From positions 62,001 to 126,000 of the forward strand of contig JACPNR010000013.1 in NCBI GenBank assembly GCA_016185395.1: a stretch of 64,000 bases of DNA, read 5' to 3'. The position numbers and the translations under genes were made by a program. Source of the DNA: Candidatus Korobacter versatilis (GTDB taxonomy: Bacteria > Acidobacteriota > Terriglobia > Terriglobales > Acidobacteriaceae). Under the pieces are notes generated by a model. It had not been told where the DNA came from and did not search any database. It was given only the letters and a program-made list of their open reading frames with translations. Of the stretch, positions 52,297 through 61,523 are shown piece by piece (the stretch's first letter is position 1; each line of letters starts with the position of its first letter).

Positions 52297-52515
52297 CTAT
52301 TTGTAGCGATACACGATGCGGCCGCGAGTGAGGTCGTAGGGCGACAATTCCACCGCCACACGGTCTCCCGGAAGGATGCGGATGAAGTTCTTGCGCATGC
52401 GTCCGGAGACATGAGCCAGGACCTGGTGCTTGTTCTCCAACTCGACCCGGAACATAGCGTTGGGCAGGGGTTCGACGACCACTGCCATGACCTCAATCGC
52501 GTCTTCTTTACTCAT
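52297..52515 (-). CDS. infA: Translation initiation factor IF-1
   Basis: A 72-residue OB-fold protein: [70 protein letters not shown] is a full-length IF-1. It blocks the ribosomal A site during initiation. It follows map in the spc-alpha junction. A heptad array sits seven bases upstream of its start. Confidence 0.98.
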   Translation of the reverse strand: MSKEDAIEVMAVVVEPLPNAMFRVELENKHQVLAHVSGRMRKNFIRILPGDRVAVELSPYDLTRGRIVYRYK

Positions 52516-52521
52516 TAACCC

Positions 52522-52556
52522 CAGTTCTCAGTACTCGGTACTCAGTACCCAGTCGC
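52522..52556. repeat. Heptad array, CAGTACT type, between map and infA
   Basis: CAGTTCT, CAGTACT, CGGTACT, CAGTACC, CAGTCGC. It mixes the CAGTTCT and CGGTACT families in one array. Confidence 0.9.
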
Positions 52557-52599
52557 TGTAGGCCGCTTTGCGGCCGTCTTGCTACCAAAACAAGAACGC

Positions 52600-53364
52600 T
52601 TAGGCCGTCAGCACCAGCGGGCCGTTTTTGGTGACCGCGACGCAGTGCTCGAAGTGAGCGCTGATGCTGCCGTCAACGGTGACCGCGGTCCAGTTGTCAT
52701 CGAGCACGCGCGCGCCGGGCTTGCCGGCGTTGACCATGGGCTCGATGGCAAGGACCATGCCCTCGCGCAGCCGCGCCCCGTGTCCCGGGGTGCCAAAGTT
52801 CGGGACTTGCGGGTCCTCGTGCAGCTTGGTGCCGATGCCGTGGCCGACGAAGTCGCGGACCACGCTGAAGCCGTTGGCTTCGACCACTTGCTGCACGGCG
52901 GCGCCGATATCGCCCACGCTGTTGCCGATGCGCACTTTCTCGATGGCGCGGGCGAGCGAAGCTTCCGTGACGGCGAGCAGCTTCTGCGCTTCCGGGCCGA
53001 TGTTCTCGCCGACGGCGACGGTGATGGCCGCGTCGCCGTAGTAACCGTCGAGCACGACGCCGCAGTCGATGGAGACGATGTCGCCTTCCTGCAACTTGCG
53101 CTTCTCCGACGGTATGCCGTGGACGATCTCGTGGTTCACCGAGGTGCACAACACGCAGGGATACTCGTGGTATCCCTTGAACGCGGGCTTCGCTCCCAAT
53201 TCCTTGACGCGACGCTCGGCATGCCGTTCGAGGTCCATGGTGGCGATGCCCGGCTTGACCATGGCCTTGAGCTCATCGAGCACGGTGCGGACGATGGCGC
53301 CCGAGCGCCGCATCTTCTCGAGCTCCTGCGGCGATTTGCACACGATGGGCATGCTGAGATTCAT
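52600..53364 (-). CDS. map: Methionine aminopeptidase, type I
   Basis: A 254-residue enzyme that removes the initiator methionine. Metal ligands appear in order: the Asp of SIDCGVVLDGYYGDAA, the His of GHGIGTKLHEDP, and the glutamates of AIEPMVN and SAHFEHCVAVT. NHEIVHGIPS carries the substrate histidine. The start at 53364 gives the usual length and lies four bases after the adk stop; an ATG at 53352 is the alternative. Confidence 0.96.
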   Translation of the reverse strand: MNLSMPIVCKSPQELEKMRRSGAIVRTVLDELKAMVKPGIATMDLERHAERRVKELGAKPAFKGYHEYPCVLCTSVNHEIVHGIPSEKRKLQEGDIVSIDCGVVLDGYYGDAAITVAVGENIGPEAQKLLAVTEASLARAIEKVRIGNSVGDIGAAVQQVVEANGFSVVRDFVGHGIGTKLHEDPQVPNFGTPGHGARLREGMVLAIEPMVNAGKPGARVLDDNWTAVTVDGSISAHFEHCVAVTKNGPLVLTA

Positions 53365-53368
53365 TCGT

Positions 53369-54094
53369 CTATTTCTTCCGTGCCTGTTCCAAAACTTTGA
53401 ACGCCTGCGCGGTGACTTCGTCGATCGGCCGCGAGCCATCGAGAACGTGCAAACGGCCCGATGACTGGTAATAACCGGTCAGGGGCGCGGTCTGGCGCTC
53501 ATAGGCCTTGAGGCGTTCGGCGATCACCGACTCCTCGTCGTCCTTACGGGTGACGAGCTTCGACCCGTCCACGTCGCAAAGCTCATCAACCTTAGGAGGA
53601 GAAAGATGAACGTTGTAGATGCGCCCGCAGGTGGGACAAGTGCGACGTCCGGTGAGCCGGCCGAGCAATTCATTATAGCTGACCTGGATATCGGCGACAA
53701 CCGGGGGGAGCGGCGCATCCTGTTGATTCTGCAAGAACTTATCGAGCCACTCGGCCTGGGCCAGAGTGCGCGGAAAACCATCGAGGATGTAGCCGCGGGC
53801 GGCGTCTGGCTGCTTCACCCGCTCGGCGACCATGCCGAAGAGCAGCTCGTCGGGAACGAGGTTGCCGCTCTCCATGATGGCCTTGGCTTTCTTGCCCAGC
53901 TCGGTGCCGGAAGCGACGTTGGCGCGCAGGATGTCTCCGGTGGAGACCTGCGGCACGCCATAGTGCTCGGCGATGCGCTTGGCCTGCGTCCCCTTGCCCG
54001 CGCCCGGAGGCCCGAGCAGGACGATGGGGCCGATGGCCTTCTGTGTGTCGGCCATCGAGCCGCTGGTGCCGGCGCTGGAGGTGCTCACTACCAT
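53369..54094 (-). CDS. adk: Adenylate kinase, zinc-lid type
   Basis: A 241-residue enzyme that interconverts AMP + ATP and 2 ADP. The P-loop GPPGAGKGTQA and the AMP-binding GYILDGFPRT are present. The lid carries a zinc site (CPTCGRIYN...LCDVDGS, Cys-Cys-Cys-Asp). The ATG at 54094 overlaps the secY end by seven bases; an internal ATG at 54055 (MADTQKAIGP) would give a more usual length, and neither has a strong Shine-Dalgarno. Confidence 0.96.
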   Translation of the reverse strand: MVVSTSSAGTSGSMADTQKAIGPIVLLGPPGAGKGTQAKRIAEHYGVPQVSTGDILRANVASGTELGKKAKAIMESGNLVPDELLFGMVAERVKQPDAARGYILDGFPRTLAQAEWLDKFLQNQQDAPLPPVVADIQVSYNELLGRLTGRRTCPTCGRIYNVHLSPPKVDELCDVDGSKLVTRKDDEESVIAERLKAYERQTAPLTGYYQSSGRLHVLDGSRPIDEVTAQAFKVLEQARKK

Positions 54095-55494
54095 GCTCGA
54101 CGTCCGCGGATGCGGCCGCTACGCGGCGTGAAGCCTTCGTAGTGGCGCATGATGAGCTGCGCTTCGATCTGCTGCACCGTGTCCATGGCGACGCCGACGA
54201 CGATGAGCAGCGAGGTTCCGCCGAAGTAGAAGTTCACGTTCAGGCCGTTGGTGAACCACGCGGGCAGGTTGGCGAAGAAGTTGCCGCCGAGCCATGCCGG
54301 CAAGTGATGCAACTGCGTGCCGGTGATGAGGAACTGCGGGATGAGCGAGACGATGATGAGGTAGAGCGCGCCGACGAGCGTGATGCGGGTGAGCACCTCG
54401 TTGACGTAGTCCGAGGTGCGGCGGCCGGGACGGATGCCGGGAATGAAGCCGCCGTACTTGCGCATGTTGTCCGCGACCTCCACCGGGTTGAACACGATGG
54501 AGACGTAGAAGTACGCGAAGAAGATGATGCCCAGGCAATAGAGCAGGGTGTAGAGCGGCTGTCCGTAACCCATGGCGGTGAAGGTCGGCCCGAGCCAGGA
54601 GTTCAGCGTGGGATTGTTCTTGATGAGCGGCTGCGCCATCATCGGGAAGCTGAGGATGGACGACGCGAAGATGACGGGCATGACGCCGCCGGTGTTGACC
54701 TTGAGCGGCAGGAAGGTGGACTGTCCGCCCATGACCTTGCGTCCGACGACGCGCTTGGCGTACTGCACCAGGATGCGGCGCTCGCTGCGCTCGACGTAGA
54801 CGATGAATGCCACCACCACGATCATCATGGCGACCATCACGATGATGAAGAGCGGAGTGAGCTGGCCCCAGGCGTTGGTGCGGACCTTGTCGATCAAGTC
54901 GACGATGGCGTGCGGCAGGCCGACGATGATGCCGGCGAAGATGAGCAGCGACATGCCGTTGCCCACACCGCGCTCGGTGATCTGCTCGCCCAGCCACATG
55001 ATGAAGGCGGAGCCGGCGGTGAGCGTGATCATCGTCATGATGATGAAGCCGTAGCCGGGATTGATGACGATCTGCTCGCCCTGGACCTTCTGCAGCGTGA
55101 GCGCGATGCCGGCCGACTGCAGCGCGGAGAGGACGACGGTGAGGTAACGCGTCCACTGGGTGATCTTGCGGCGTCCGAGCTCGCCTTCTTTTTGCAGGCG
55201 GGCGAGCGGCTCGTAGACGACGGTCAAGAGCTGCAGGATGATGGACGCCGTGATGTACGGCATGATGCCCAGCGCGAAGACCGTGAGGCGGCGGAAGTTG
55301 CCGCCGCTGAACAGGTCGTAGAAGCCGAGCAGCGAGCCGGCCTGCGAAGACATGGCACGCGCCAAAGCGTCTGGATTCACGCCGGGCGTGAGGATGTGCC
55401 CGCCGAGGCGGTAGACCGCGAGCAGCCCAAGCGTGAAGAGCACGCGCTTGCGCAGGTCAGGAACACGAAAGATATTGGCTAATTTTTCAAGCAT
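54088..55494 (-). CDS. secY: Protein translocase subunit SecY
   Basis: A 468-residue membrane channel protein with ten helices, the core of the Sec translocon. Landmarks are FYDLFSGGNFRRLTVFALGIMPYITASIILQLL, TFLPLKVNTGGVMPVIFASSIL and GGFIPGIRPGRRTSDYVNEVLTRITLVGALYL. Length is slightly above E. coli SecY (443). It lies between rplO and adk as in most spc operons. Confidence 0.98.
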   Translation of the reverse strand: MLEKLANIFRVPDLRKRVLFTLGLLAVYRLGGHILTPGVNPDALARAMSSQAGSLLGFYDLFSGGNFRRLTVFALGIMPYITASIILQLLTVVYEPLARLQKEGELGRRKITQWTRYLTVVLSALQSAGIALTLQKVQGEQIVINPGYGFIIMTMITLTAGSAFIMWLGEQITERGVGNGMSLLIFAGIIVGLPHAIVDLIDKVRTNAWGQLTPLFIIVMVAMMIVVVAFIVYVERSERRILVQYAKRVVGRKVMGGQSTFLPLKVNTGGVMPVIFASSILSFPMMAQPLIKNNPTLNSWLGPTFTAMGYGQPLYTLLYCLGIIFFAYFYVSIVFNPVEVADNMRKYGGFIPGIRPGRRTSDYVNEVLTRITLVGALYLIIVSLIPQFLITGTQLHHLPAWLGGNFFANLPAWFTNGLNVNFYFGGTSLLIVVGVAMDTVQQIEAQLIMRHYEGFTPRSGRIRGRRAW

Positions 55495-55503
55495 TCCAGA
55501 ACC

Positions 55504-55537
55504 GTTCCCAGCTTCCTGTTTCCAGTCTCCAGCTACT
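55504..55537. repeat. Heptad array, GTTTCCA type, at the rplO stop
   Basis: GTTCCCA, GCTTCCT, GTTTCCA, GTCTCCA, GCTACT. It overlaps the last bases of rplO. Confidence 0.8.
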
Positions 55538-56141
55538 TCTTCTTGTTCTTCTTCTCGGCCGCGGGCTTCTCGGCCTTCGCTTCTGCTTTGGCTTTGGTCT
55601 TGGTCTCGGCCTTCGCTTCCGGCTGCGCTTCGGCAGCCGGCCTGGCTTCCGCCACGGGCTTCACGGGACGAGCCGGCCGCTTCTCTTCTTCCACCGGCGC
55701 GCCGCCGATGTACTCGAACTTGCCGCCGGCCTTGGTTATCTTCTCCTGCGCCGATTTCGAGAAACGGTGCGCGTGGATGGTCATGGCCGCCTTCAGCTCG
55801 CCATCGCCCAGGACCTTGACCAGGTCGTTGGCTTTGCGGATGACGCCCGCAGCCTTGAGGACTTCCGGCGTGATCTCTTTCTCGCCGAGCGTGGCGAGGG
55901 TCTCGAGATTCACGATCTGGTACTCCTGGCGGAAGATGTTGTTGAAGCCGCGTTTCGGGACGCGACGATGCAACGGCATCTGGCCGCCCTCGAAGCCGCG
56001 CATCATGCGCGAGCCGGAGCGCGAACGCTGTCCTTTATGTCCGCGCGTGGAGGTCTTGTCCATGCCGGAGCCCATGCCACGGCCGACGCGCTTCTTGTTC
56101 TCGCGCGAGCCCTTCGGTGCTTTGAGTGTCGAAAGATTCAT
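55533..56141 (-). CDS. rplO: 50S ribosomal protein L15 with long basic tail
   Basis: A 202-residue protein. The core is standard (MNLSTLKAPKGSRENKKRVGRGMGSGMDKTSTRGHKGQRSRSG, GGQMPLHRRVPKRGF), ending near residue 150. A tail of about 55 residues follows, made of Ala, Lys, Glu and Pro (EARPAAEAQPEAKAETKTKAKAEAKAEKP). L15 is usually about 145 residues. Confidence 0.97.
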   Translation of the reverse strand: MNLSTLKAPKGSRENKKRVGRGMGSGMDKTSTRGHKGQRSRSGSRMMRGFEGGQMPLHRRVPKRGFNNIFRQEYQIVNLETLATLGEKEITPEVLKAAGVIRKANDLVKVLGDGELKAAMTIHAHRFSKSAQEKITKAGGKFEYIGGAPVEEEKRPARPVKPVAEARPAAEAQPEAKAETKTKAKAEAKAEKPAAEKKNKKK

Positions 56142-56154
56142 GATGTCTTCTCTT

Positions 56155-56370
56155 TTACTGGACGATCTCGACCAGGTGCGGGACCTTGTTGACCATGCCG
56201 CGGATGGAGGGCGTGTCCTCGCGCTCCACGATCTGGTTGAGGCGGGTGAAGCCGAGCCCTTTGACGACGAGCTTGTGCTTGACCGGCGCCTGGATGGCGG
56301 AGCGCACCCACTTGATCTTGATGGTGGCCTTGCCGCCGGACTTGGAGGATTTCTTTTTCGTGTCGGTCAT
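56155..56370 (-). CDS. rpmD: 50S ribosomal protein L30
   Basis: A 71-residue protein: IKIKWVRSAIQAPVKHKLVVKGLGFTRLNQIVEREDTPSIRGMVNKVPHLVEIV is the L30 core. An N-terminal Lys/Ser-rich extension of about 14 residues precedes it. It lies three bases after rpsE and 13 before rplO. Confidence 0.97.
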   Translation of the reverse strand: MTDTKKKSSKSGGKATIKIKWVRSAIQAPVKHKLVVKGLGFTRLNQIVEREDTPSIRGMVNKVPHLVEIVQ

Positions 56371-56373
56371 GGT

Positions 56374-56883
56374 CTAGAGCTCCTCGACCGATTTGCCGCG
56401 CAGCGCCGCGACGGCCTTGCGGTCGCGCAGTTTCTTGAGCGCGTCGAAGGTGGCCTTGATGACGTTGTGCGGGTTGGCGGTGCCGATGGACTTGGTGAGC
56501 ACGTTCTGGACGCCCACGGAAGTCATGACCGCGCGCACGGCGCCACCGGCGATGACGCCGGTCCCTTCCGGAGCCGGCTTGAGCAACACCATGCCGGAGC
56601 CGAAGCGTCCGAGCGACGCGTGCGGGATGGTGGTGGCATTCAAGTGCACGCGCAGCAGGTTCTTCTTGGCGGCTTCGATGCCCTTGCGGATGGCCTGCGG
56701 CACTTCCTTGGCCTTGCCGGAACCGTAGCCGACCACGCCGGCAGAGGGGTCGCCGACGACGACCAGGGCGGCGAACGACAGGTTCTTGCCGCCCTTCACC
56801 ACTTTGGTCACGCGATTGATGGCCACGACCTGGTCTTTCAGGTTGTAGTGGCCGGCGTCGAGTCTCTTCGTCACTATTGGCAT
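56374..56883 (-). CDS. rpsE: 30S ribosomal protein S5
   Basis: A 169-residue protein of the 30S decoding region: [31 protein letters not shown] (double-stranded-RNA-binding part) and [43 protein letters not shown] are complete. Length is standard. Confidence 0.98.
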   Translation of the reverse strand: MPIVTKRLDAGHYNLKDQVVAINRVTKVVKGGKNLSFAALVVVGDPSAGVVGYGSGKAKEVPQAIRKGIEAAKKNLLRVHLNATTIPHASLGRFGSGMVLLKPAPEGTGVIAGGAVRAVMTSVGVQNVLTKSIGTANPHNVIKATFDALKKLRDRKAVAALRGKSVEEL

Positions 56884-56906
56884 TTGTTATTCCAGTCTGC
56901 ACTTTG

Positions 56907-56960
56907 CCGGGGCTAAAGCCCGGGAACTTTTATCCTTCTAACGCGGCGCTAAAGCGCCGC
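56907..56960. repeat. Two hairpins with a CTAAAG centre between rplR and rpsE
   Basis: CCGGGGCTAAAGCCCGG and GCGGCGCTAAAGCGCCGC share the loop CTAAAG with different stems. A dispersed palindrome in two tandem variants occupies the spacer. Confidence 0.75.
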
Positions 56961-56970
56961 TCTTCCACCA

Positions 56971-57354
56971 TTAGAACTTCAATCCTGCTTCGCGGGCGGC
57001 GTCGGCCAGGGCCTTGACGCGTCCGTGATAGATGTAGCCGCCGCGGTCGAAGACCACGCTGGAGACGCCCTTGGCCTTGGCGCGTTCGGCGATCATCTTG
57101 CCGAGGGCCTTGGCGCTGGCGACGTTGCCGCCGGTGGGCTTCTTGGTCCCCTTGGCGCCCTTGGTCCCGGCCTTCTCGTTGGTCGAGGCGGAGACGATGG
57201 TGGTGCCGGCGGCGTCGTCGATGAGCTGCACGTAGATGTGGTTCAGCGAGCGGTAGACGTTGAGGCGCGGGCGCTCGCTGGTGCCAGCGACCTTCTCGCG
57301 GATGCGGACGTGCACGCGCTTGCGGATCACGTTTTTTTCGCGTTGCGGAATCAT
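56971..57354 (-). CDS. rplR: 50S ribosomal protein L18
   Basis: A 127-residue 5S-rRNA-binding protein: [48 protein letters not shown], then [34 protein letters not shown]. The ATG at 57354 matches the family; a longer frame upstream runs through rplF out of frame. Confidence 0.97.
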   Translation of the reverse strand: MIPQREKNVIRKRVHVRIREKVAGTSERPRLNVYRSLNHIYVQLIDDAAGTTIVSASTNEKAGTKGAKGTKKPTGGNVASAKALGKMIAERAKAKGVSSVVFDRGGYIYHGRVKALADAAREAGLKF

Positions 57355-57361
57355 TTTGTCT

Positions 57362-57448
57362 ATTTCCTGTTTCTCGTTTCCGGTTTCCCGAAAATCAATG
57401 TTTGCTCCGATCACGGCCCCCGGAAACCGGGGACCGAAAACCGGAAAC
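57362..57448. repeat. Inverted pair of heptad arrays between rplF and rplR
   Basis: ATTTCCT, GTTTCTC, GTTTCCG, GTTTCCC (57362-57389) faces GAAACCG, GGGACCG, AAAACCG, GAAACGT (57422-57449). The two arrays are reverse complements in type and can pair. The second touches the rplF stop. Confidence 0.88.
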
Positions 57449-57449
57449 G

Positions 57450-57989
57450 TTATTTCGCCCCGGTCTTGCCGACCTTCTTCTTCAGGCGTTCGCCGGCGTA
57501 GCGCACGCCCTTGTTCTTGTACGGGTCGGGCGGACGCAGCCCGCGCATCTCGGCGGCGACCTGGCCGACCTTCTGGCGATCGATGCCGGTGACGCTCAGC
57601 TTGGTCTGCTTCGGGTCGACGGTGGCCTCGATGCCTGCGGGCAGCGGGTACTCGATGGGGTGCGAATAGCCGAGCGAGAAGACGACCGTGCCCTTGCCCT
57701 TGAGCTCGGCGCGGTAACCGATGCCGACGATCTCGAGCTCGCGCGTCCAGCCCTTGGTGACGCCTTCGACGGCGTTGTTGAGCAGGGCGCGCGCGAGTCC
57801 GTGCAGCGCAGCCTGGTCGTCTGAGCCGCGAACGGCGTGCAGGTGGCCGTCCTTCTGCTCCAGCTTGATGCCGGGAGGCAGCGGTTGCTCGAGCTTGCCC
57901 TTCGGGCCCTGGATGCGCACGACGTTGCCGGCGATCTCCACCTTCACGCCTTGTGGCACCGCGATCGGTTTCTTTCCAATCCGTGACAT
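57450..57989 (-). CDS. rplF: 50S ribosomal protein L6
   Basis: A 179-residue protein with the two L6 repeats: [19 protein letters not shown] opens it and [43 protein letters not shown] closes it. Length is standard (about 177). Confidence 0.98.
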   Translation of the reverse strand: MSRIGKKPIAVPQGVKVEIAGNVVRIQGPKGKLEQPLPPGIKLEQKDGHLHAVRGSDDQAALHGLARALLNNAVEGVTKGWTRELEIVGIGYRAELKGKGTVVFSLGYSHPIEYPLPAGIEATVDPKQTKLSVTGIDRQKVGQVAAEMRGLRPPDPYKNKGVRYAGERLKKKVGKTGAK

Positions 57990-58056
57990 TGTTCTCAGTT
58001 TCCTTTCGAGTCTGCACTCAGGCCGCCGCTGCGGCCGGCTTCCTCGTTATTCAGCG

Positions 58057-58078
58057 GAGACGCCCAGGAGGGCGTCTC
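58057..58078. repeat. Palindromic repeat between rpsH and rplF
   Basis: GAGACGCCC, AGGA loop, GGGCGTCTC; a nine-base perfect stem with no T-run, so it is not a clear terminator. Confidence 0.7.
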
Positions 58079-58091
58079 TACCGGTGATCGT

Positions 58092-58490
58092 TTAGTAGAT
58101 CTCGCACAGCACTTCGCCGCCGACGCCTTCTTTGCGAGCCTGGCGGCCGGTCATGACGCCCTTCGGGGTGGTGAGGATGTTGATCCCCAGCCCGCCGAGG
58201 ACGCGCGGGATCTCGTTGCGGCCGACGTACACGCGGCAGCCCGGGCGCGAGACGCGCGCCAGCTGCGACATGGTCGGCTCGTTGTTCGCGCCGTACTTCA
58301 GGTAGAGGCGGATGACCTTGCGGCCCTCCTCTTCCGTGGCCTTGAAGTTCGCGATGTAGCCCTCTTCCTTGAGGATGCGGGCGATCTCGAGCTTCAGCTT
58401 CGAGGCCGGAACGTCTACCTTCTGCTGCTTTGCCTGGACCGCGTTACGCACGCGCGCCAGTAGATCGGAGACCGGATCGGTCAGACTCAT
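58092..58490 (-). CDS. rpsH: 30S ribosomal protein S8
   Basis: A 132-residue central 16S rRNA-binding protein: MSLTDPVSDLLARVRNAVQAKQQKVDVPASKLKLEIARILKEEGYI and GLGINILTTPKGVMTGRQARKEGVGGEVLCEIY are standard. The ATG at 58490 is chosen over an ATG 22 codons upstream that lies in spacer. Confidence 0.98.
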   Translation of the reverse strand: MSLTDPVSDLLARVRNAVQAKQQKVDVPASKLKLEIARILKEEGYIANFKATEEEGRKVIRLYLKYGANNEPTMSQLARVSRPGCRVYVGRNEIPRVLGGLGINILTTPKGVMTGRQARKEGVGGEVLCEIY

Positions 58491-58559
58491 GTATTGCTCT
58501 CCTAACGCCACCCGTTCGCCCGCCGCGGCGGGAACCTGCGATGACGAACTCTTCAAACC

Positions 58560-58621
58560 GTTTCTTGTTCCCGGTTTCCCGTTTCCCGAGCTCCGGAGAC
58601 CGGAAACGGGGAACGGAAAAC
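58560..58621. repeat. Inverted heptad array, GTTTCCC/GGAAACG, between rpsN and rpsH
   Basis: GTTTCTT, GTTCCCG, GTTTCCC, GTTTCCC, then CGGAGAC, CGGAAAC, GGGGAAC, GGAAAAC, around a GAGCTC centre. It ends four bases from the rpsN stop and could fold as a long imperfect hairpin. Confidence 0.9.
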
Positions 58622-58625
58622 TTTC

Positions 58626-58850
58626 CTACCAGGACGACTTCGAGACACCGGGGATCTCGCCTTTGAGGGCGAGACCGCGGAAGCACATGCGGCAGAGGCC
58701 GAACTTCCGCAGGTAAGCGCGCGGGCGTCCGCACAACTTGCAACGGTTGTGGCGGCGGCTCGAGAACTTGAGCTTCTTCCCTTTGGCGCGGGCAGCGGAC
58801 TGCTCGCGCTCAATCTTTGCGTCCTTGACCATCTTTGCTGTGGTTGCCAT
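58626..58850 (-). CDS. rpsN: 30S ribosomal protein S14, zinc (C+) type
   Basis: A 74-residue protein: [39 protein letters not shown] gives the CxxC...CxxC zinc site of the short S14. The N-terminus is about 13 residues longer than the usual 61-residue form. It lies between rplE and rpsH. Confidence 0.98.
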   Translation of the reverse strand: MATTAKMVKDAKIEREQSAARAKGKKLKFSSRRHNRCKLCGRPRAYLRKFGLCRMCFRGLALKGEIPGVSKSSW

Positions 58851-58858
58851 GTTTTCCT

Positions 58859-59407
58859 TTAAGACTGCGCGGTGCGGAACGGCATGCCCAGGTGCTTGAG
58901 GAGCGAGCGCGCCTGGTTGTCGTCCTGCGCCGTGGTGACGATGGTGATGTTCATGCCCTTGAGCTTGTCGACCTTGGAGTAATCGATCTCCGGGAAGACG
59001 AGCTGGTCCTTGAGGCCGAGGGTATAGTTGCCGCGTCCATCGAAAGACTTGGTGGAGACGCCGCGGAAGTCGCGCACGCGGGGCAACGCGGTGTTCAGCA
59101 GGCGGTCGAGGAACTCGTACATGCGGTCGCCGCGCAGCGTGACCATGGCGCCGATGGGCATGTTCTCGCGGACCTTGAAGGCCGCGATGGACTTCTTGGC
59201 GCGCGTGATGACCGGCTTCTGGCCGGCGATCGCGGTGAGGTCGTGCACGGCCGGGTCGAGGACTTTCGCGTTCTGCGTGGCCTCGCCCACACCCATGTTG
59301 ATCACGATCTTGTGCAGCCGCGGCACGGCCATCGGGTTCTCGACGCCGAACTCCTTCATCAGGGCGGGAGCGATCTCTTTATCGAATTTTTGCTTCAGCC
59401 TTGCCAT
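58859..59407 (-). CDS. rplE: 50S ribosomal protein L5
   Basis: A 182-residue 5S-rRNA-binding protein: [33 protein letters not shown], then [33 protein letters not shown] are standard. Eight bases separate it from rpsN. Confidence 0.98.
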   Translation of the reverse strand: MARLKQKFDKEIAPALMKEFGVENPMAVPRLHKIVINMGVGEATQNAKVLDPAVHDLTAIAGQKPVITRAKKSIAAFKVRENMPIGAMVTLRGDRMYEFLDRLLNTALPRVRDFRGVSTKSFDGRGNYTLGLKDQLVFPEIDYSKVDKLKGMNITIVTTAQDDNQARSLLKHLGMPFRTAQS

Positions 59408-59466
59408 CGTGTTTCTGCCTTTCTCACGGACTCGGATTGGTTACCGTTGCGTGAGGTGTTCAATTT

Positions 59467-59501
59467 GAGTACCAAGTACCAGGTACCAAGGACCAAGAGT
59501 T
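59467..59501. repeat. Heptad array, AAGTACC type, at the rplX stop
   Basis: GAGTACC, AAGTACC, AGGTACC, AAGGACC, AAGAGTT. The rplX stop codon overlaps the end. Confidence 0.9.
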
Positions 59502-59826
59502 ACTTCTCCAGCGTGGAGCCGCATTTCTTGCAGACGCGGACTTTCTTCTCGCCCTGCATCTCGTGACCGACGCGGACGGGGCCGCACTGCGGGCACATCA
59601 GCATGACGTTCGAGATCGAGATGGCGGACTCCTGCTCGGCGATGCCGCCCTTGATCTGGCGCTGCGGGTTCGGGTGCACGTGTTTTTTCACCACGCCGAC
59701 GTGCTCGACCAGGACGCGCTTGTCGTCGGGCGAGACGCGCAGCACGCGGCCCTGCTTGCCCTTGTCGCGGCCGGAGATGACCATGACGGTATCGTTGCGG
59801 CGGATATCAACAGTGGTCTTCGACAT
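59500..59826 (-). CDS. rplX: 50S ribosomal protein L24
   Basis: A 108-residue protein with the KOW motif ([24 protein letters not shown]). The C-terminal part carries a zinc-ribbon-like CPQCG...CKKCG, found in many bacterial L24 proteins. The ATG directly follows the rplN stop with no gap. Confidence 0.98.
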   Translation of the reverse strand: MSKTTVDIRRNDTVMVISGRDKGKQGRVLRVSPDDKRVLVEHVGVVKKHVHPNPQRQIKGGIAEQESAISISNVMLMCPQCGPVRVGHEMQGEKKVRVCKKCGSTLEK

Positions 59827-60198
59827 TTACAGGACCTCCGGAGCGAGCGAAACGATCTTCAAAAACTTCTTATCTCTCAACTCCCTCGCGACCGGCCCGA
59901 AGACGCGCGTGCCGACCGGCTCGCCCGTCTCGTTGATGAGCACGGCGGCGTTCTGGTCGAAGCGGATGTAGGTGCCGTCTTTGCGGCGATGTTCCTTGCG
60001 CGCGCGGACCAGGACCGCTTTCACCACGGTGCCCTTCTTGACGGTGCCATCGGGCGAAGCTTCCTTCACCGACGCGGTGAAGACGTCGCCCAGGTGCGCG
60101 GTCAAGCCCACGCCGCCGCCGAGTGGCAGGATGACCTGCAGCTTGCGCGCGCCGGAGTTATCGGCGACCTCGAGCATCGATCTCATCATTACGGCCAT
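59827..60198 (-). CDS. rplN: 50S ribosomal protein L14
   Basis: A 123-residue protein: [23 protein letters not shown] and [48 protein letters not shown] are standard. It is contiguous with rplX, so translational coupling is expected. Confidence 0.98.
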   Translation of the reverse strand: MAVMMRSMLEVADNSGARKLQVILPLGGGVGLTAHLGDVFTASVKEASPDGTVKKGTVVKAVLVRARKEHRRKDGTYIRFDQNAAVLINETGEPVGTRVFGPVARELRDKKFLKIVSLAPEVL

Positions 60199-60228
60199 AA
60201 CTTTTCTCCCTGACCTGACAGCGCGAAG

Positions 60229-60660
60229 CTAGCTCGCGCTCTCGTTCTTCTTCGCCCGCGGCTTCTTCTCAGTCTTCTTTTCCGCAACCGGATGGTTTTC
60301 CGCCACCGGCTGGGCAGGCCCGCCCTTGGCCGCCGCGGCTCTTTCTTTACCCGAGATGGGCTCCTCGACCAGCGCCGAGCGCTGGATGACGTTCTTCAAA
60401 CGCCAGCGCTTGAGCTTCGACATGGGACGCGTCTCTTCGATCTCGACGAAATCACCGAGCCGGGCCGTGCCCTGCTCATCGTGCGCGTAGAAGCGCTTCG
60501 AGCGCGTGATGACGCGCTTGTAGAGCGCGTGCGCGCGCTGGCGCGTGGTCTCGACCACGATGGTCTTGGCCATCTTGGTGGAAACGACGCGGCCCATCTT
60601 CGTGTTCCGGTCGGACTTCTTGTTGTCCGCGACGGCTGCTGCTGTACTGGTGGACGTCAT
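60229..60660 (-). CDS. rpsQ: 30S ribosomal protein S17 with both termini extended
   Basis: A 143-residue protein. The S17 core (MGRVVSTKMAKTIVVETTRQRAHALYKRVITRSKRFYAHDE to DFVEIEETRPMSKLKRWRL) is complete. It has an extra 21 residues in front and a tail of about 40 Lys/Ala/Pro/Glu-rich residues behind. S17 is normally about 85 residues. Confidence 0.97.
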   Translation of the reverse strand: MTSTSTAAAVADNKKSDRNTKMGRVVSTKMAKTIVVETTRQRAHALYKRVITRSKRFYAHDEQGTARLGDFVEIEETRPMSKLKRWRLKNVIQRSALVEEPISGKERAAAAKGGPAQPVAENHPVAEKKTEKKPRAKKNESAS

Positions 60661-60663
60661 GGC

Positions 60664-60999
60664 TTACTTCCTCGCCGTGGCGGTCTTTTTCTCCGCCTTG
60701 TTTTCGGTCTTGCTGGCTGCTTTGGCCTCGGTCTTGCGCTCGGCCGGTTTCTTGGCGGCTTTGGGCGCGGCGGCGGGCTGGCCGTTGCCGTTGCCCGCGC
60801 TCAACACGCGCTCGCGCGCGATGGTCTTGATGCGCGCGATGTCCTTGCGCAGGCCGCGAACCTTCTTCAGGCTCTCGGTCTGTCCCATCTTCATCTGGAA
60901 CTTAAGACGGAAGAGCTGGTCGTTGAGGTCGCGCTCCTGCGTACGGATCTCTTCTTCCGTGAGGTTGCGGACCTTGTCTGCTGTCATTCCCTTTGCCAT
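60664..60999 (-). CDS. rpmC: 50S ribosomal protein L29 with long tail
   Basis: A 111-residue protein. The core VRNLTEEEIRTQERDLNDQLFRLKFQMKMGQTESLKKVRGLRKDIARIKTI is L29. The last 40 residues are Ala/Lys/Glu repeats (AKAASKTENKAEKKTATARK). L29 is usually about 65 residues. Three bases separate it from rpsQ. Confidence 0.97.
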   Translation of the reverse strand: MAKGMTADKVRNLTEEEIRTQERDLNDQLFRLKFQMKMGQTESLKKVRGLRKDIARIKTIARERVLSAGNGNGQPAAAPKAAKKPAERKTEAKAASKTENKAEKKTATARK

Positions 61000-61019
61000 T
61001 TAGTGAGCTCCGTTTATTT

Positions 61020-61083
61020 CTAGGGCTCCGCAGCAAGCTGCTACGCCCTCGCCCTTTGCTCGCGCGACTCGGCGCTCGCTCCA
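61020..61083. repeat. Dispersed repeat between rplP and rpmC
   Basis: AGGGCTCCGCAGCAAGCTGC, then TACGCCCTCGCCC and CTCGCGCGACTCGGCGCTCG. A related copy lies at 63117-63183. Confidence 0.65.
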
Positions 61084-61099
61084 GGCTCACCCAGAATCT

Positions 61100-61522
61100 C
61101 TAGTGCGACCCCATTCCCTCGCGGGAAACCATCTTGGTGCGCAGCGGTAGTTTGTGCGAGGCGAGGCGCAGCGCCTCGAACGCTTCCTGGTGCGTGACGC
61201 CTTCCATCTCGAACAGGATCTTGCCGGGACGGACGACGGCGACCCAATGGTCCGGCGCGCCCTTGCCCTTGCCCATACGGGTCTCGGCCGGCTTCTTGGT
61301 GACCGGCTTATCGGGGAAGAGACGCAGCCACACTTTGCCGCCACGCTTGATGAAGCGCGTCATGGCGACACGGCTGGCCTCGATCTGGCGGTCGGTGATC
61401 CAGCCGGGCTCGAGGACTTTGAGTCCGAAATCGCCGAAGGCGAGTTCCGAGCCGCGCCAGGCTTTGCCGCGCATGCGTCCGCGCTGCTGCTTGCGGTACT
61501 TGACTTTCTTTGGCATCAACAT
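61100..61522 (-). CDS. rplP: 50S ribosomal protein L16
   Basis: A 140-residue protein at the peptidyl-transferase-side tRNA path: [41 protein letters not shown], then [28 protein letters not shown] are standard. The start may be the ATG at 61522 or the one two codons later. Confidence 0.98.
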   Translation of the reverse strand: MLMPKKVKYRKQQRGRMRGKAWRGSELAFGDFGLKVLEPGWITDRQIEASRVAMTRFIKRGGKVWLRLFPDKPVTKKPAETRMGKGKGAPDHWVAVVRPGKILFEMEGVTHQEAFEALRLASHKLPLRTKMVSREGMGSH

Positions 61523-61523
61523 A

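Noticed and set aside
57355-58017. 348-codon frame extending L18 upstream through rplF
   Set aside because: The extra 220 codons are an Arg-rich shadow of rplF. L18 begins at the ATG at 57354.
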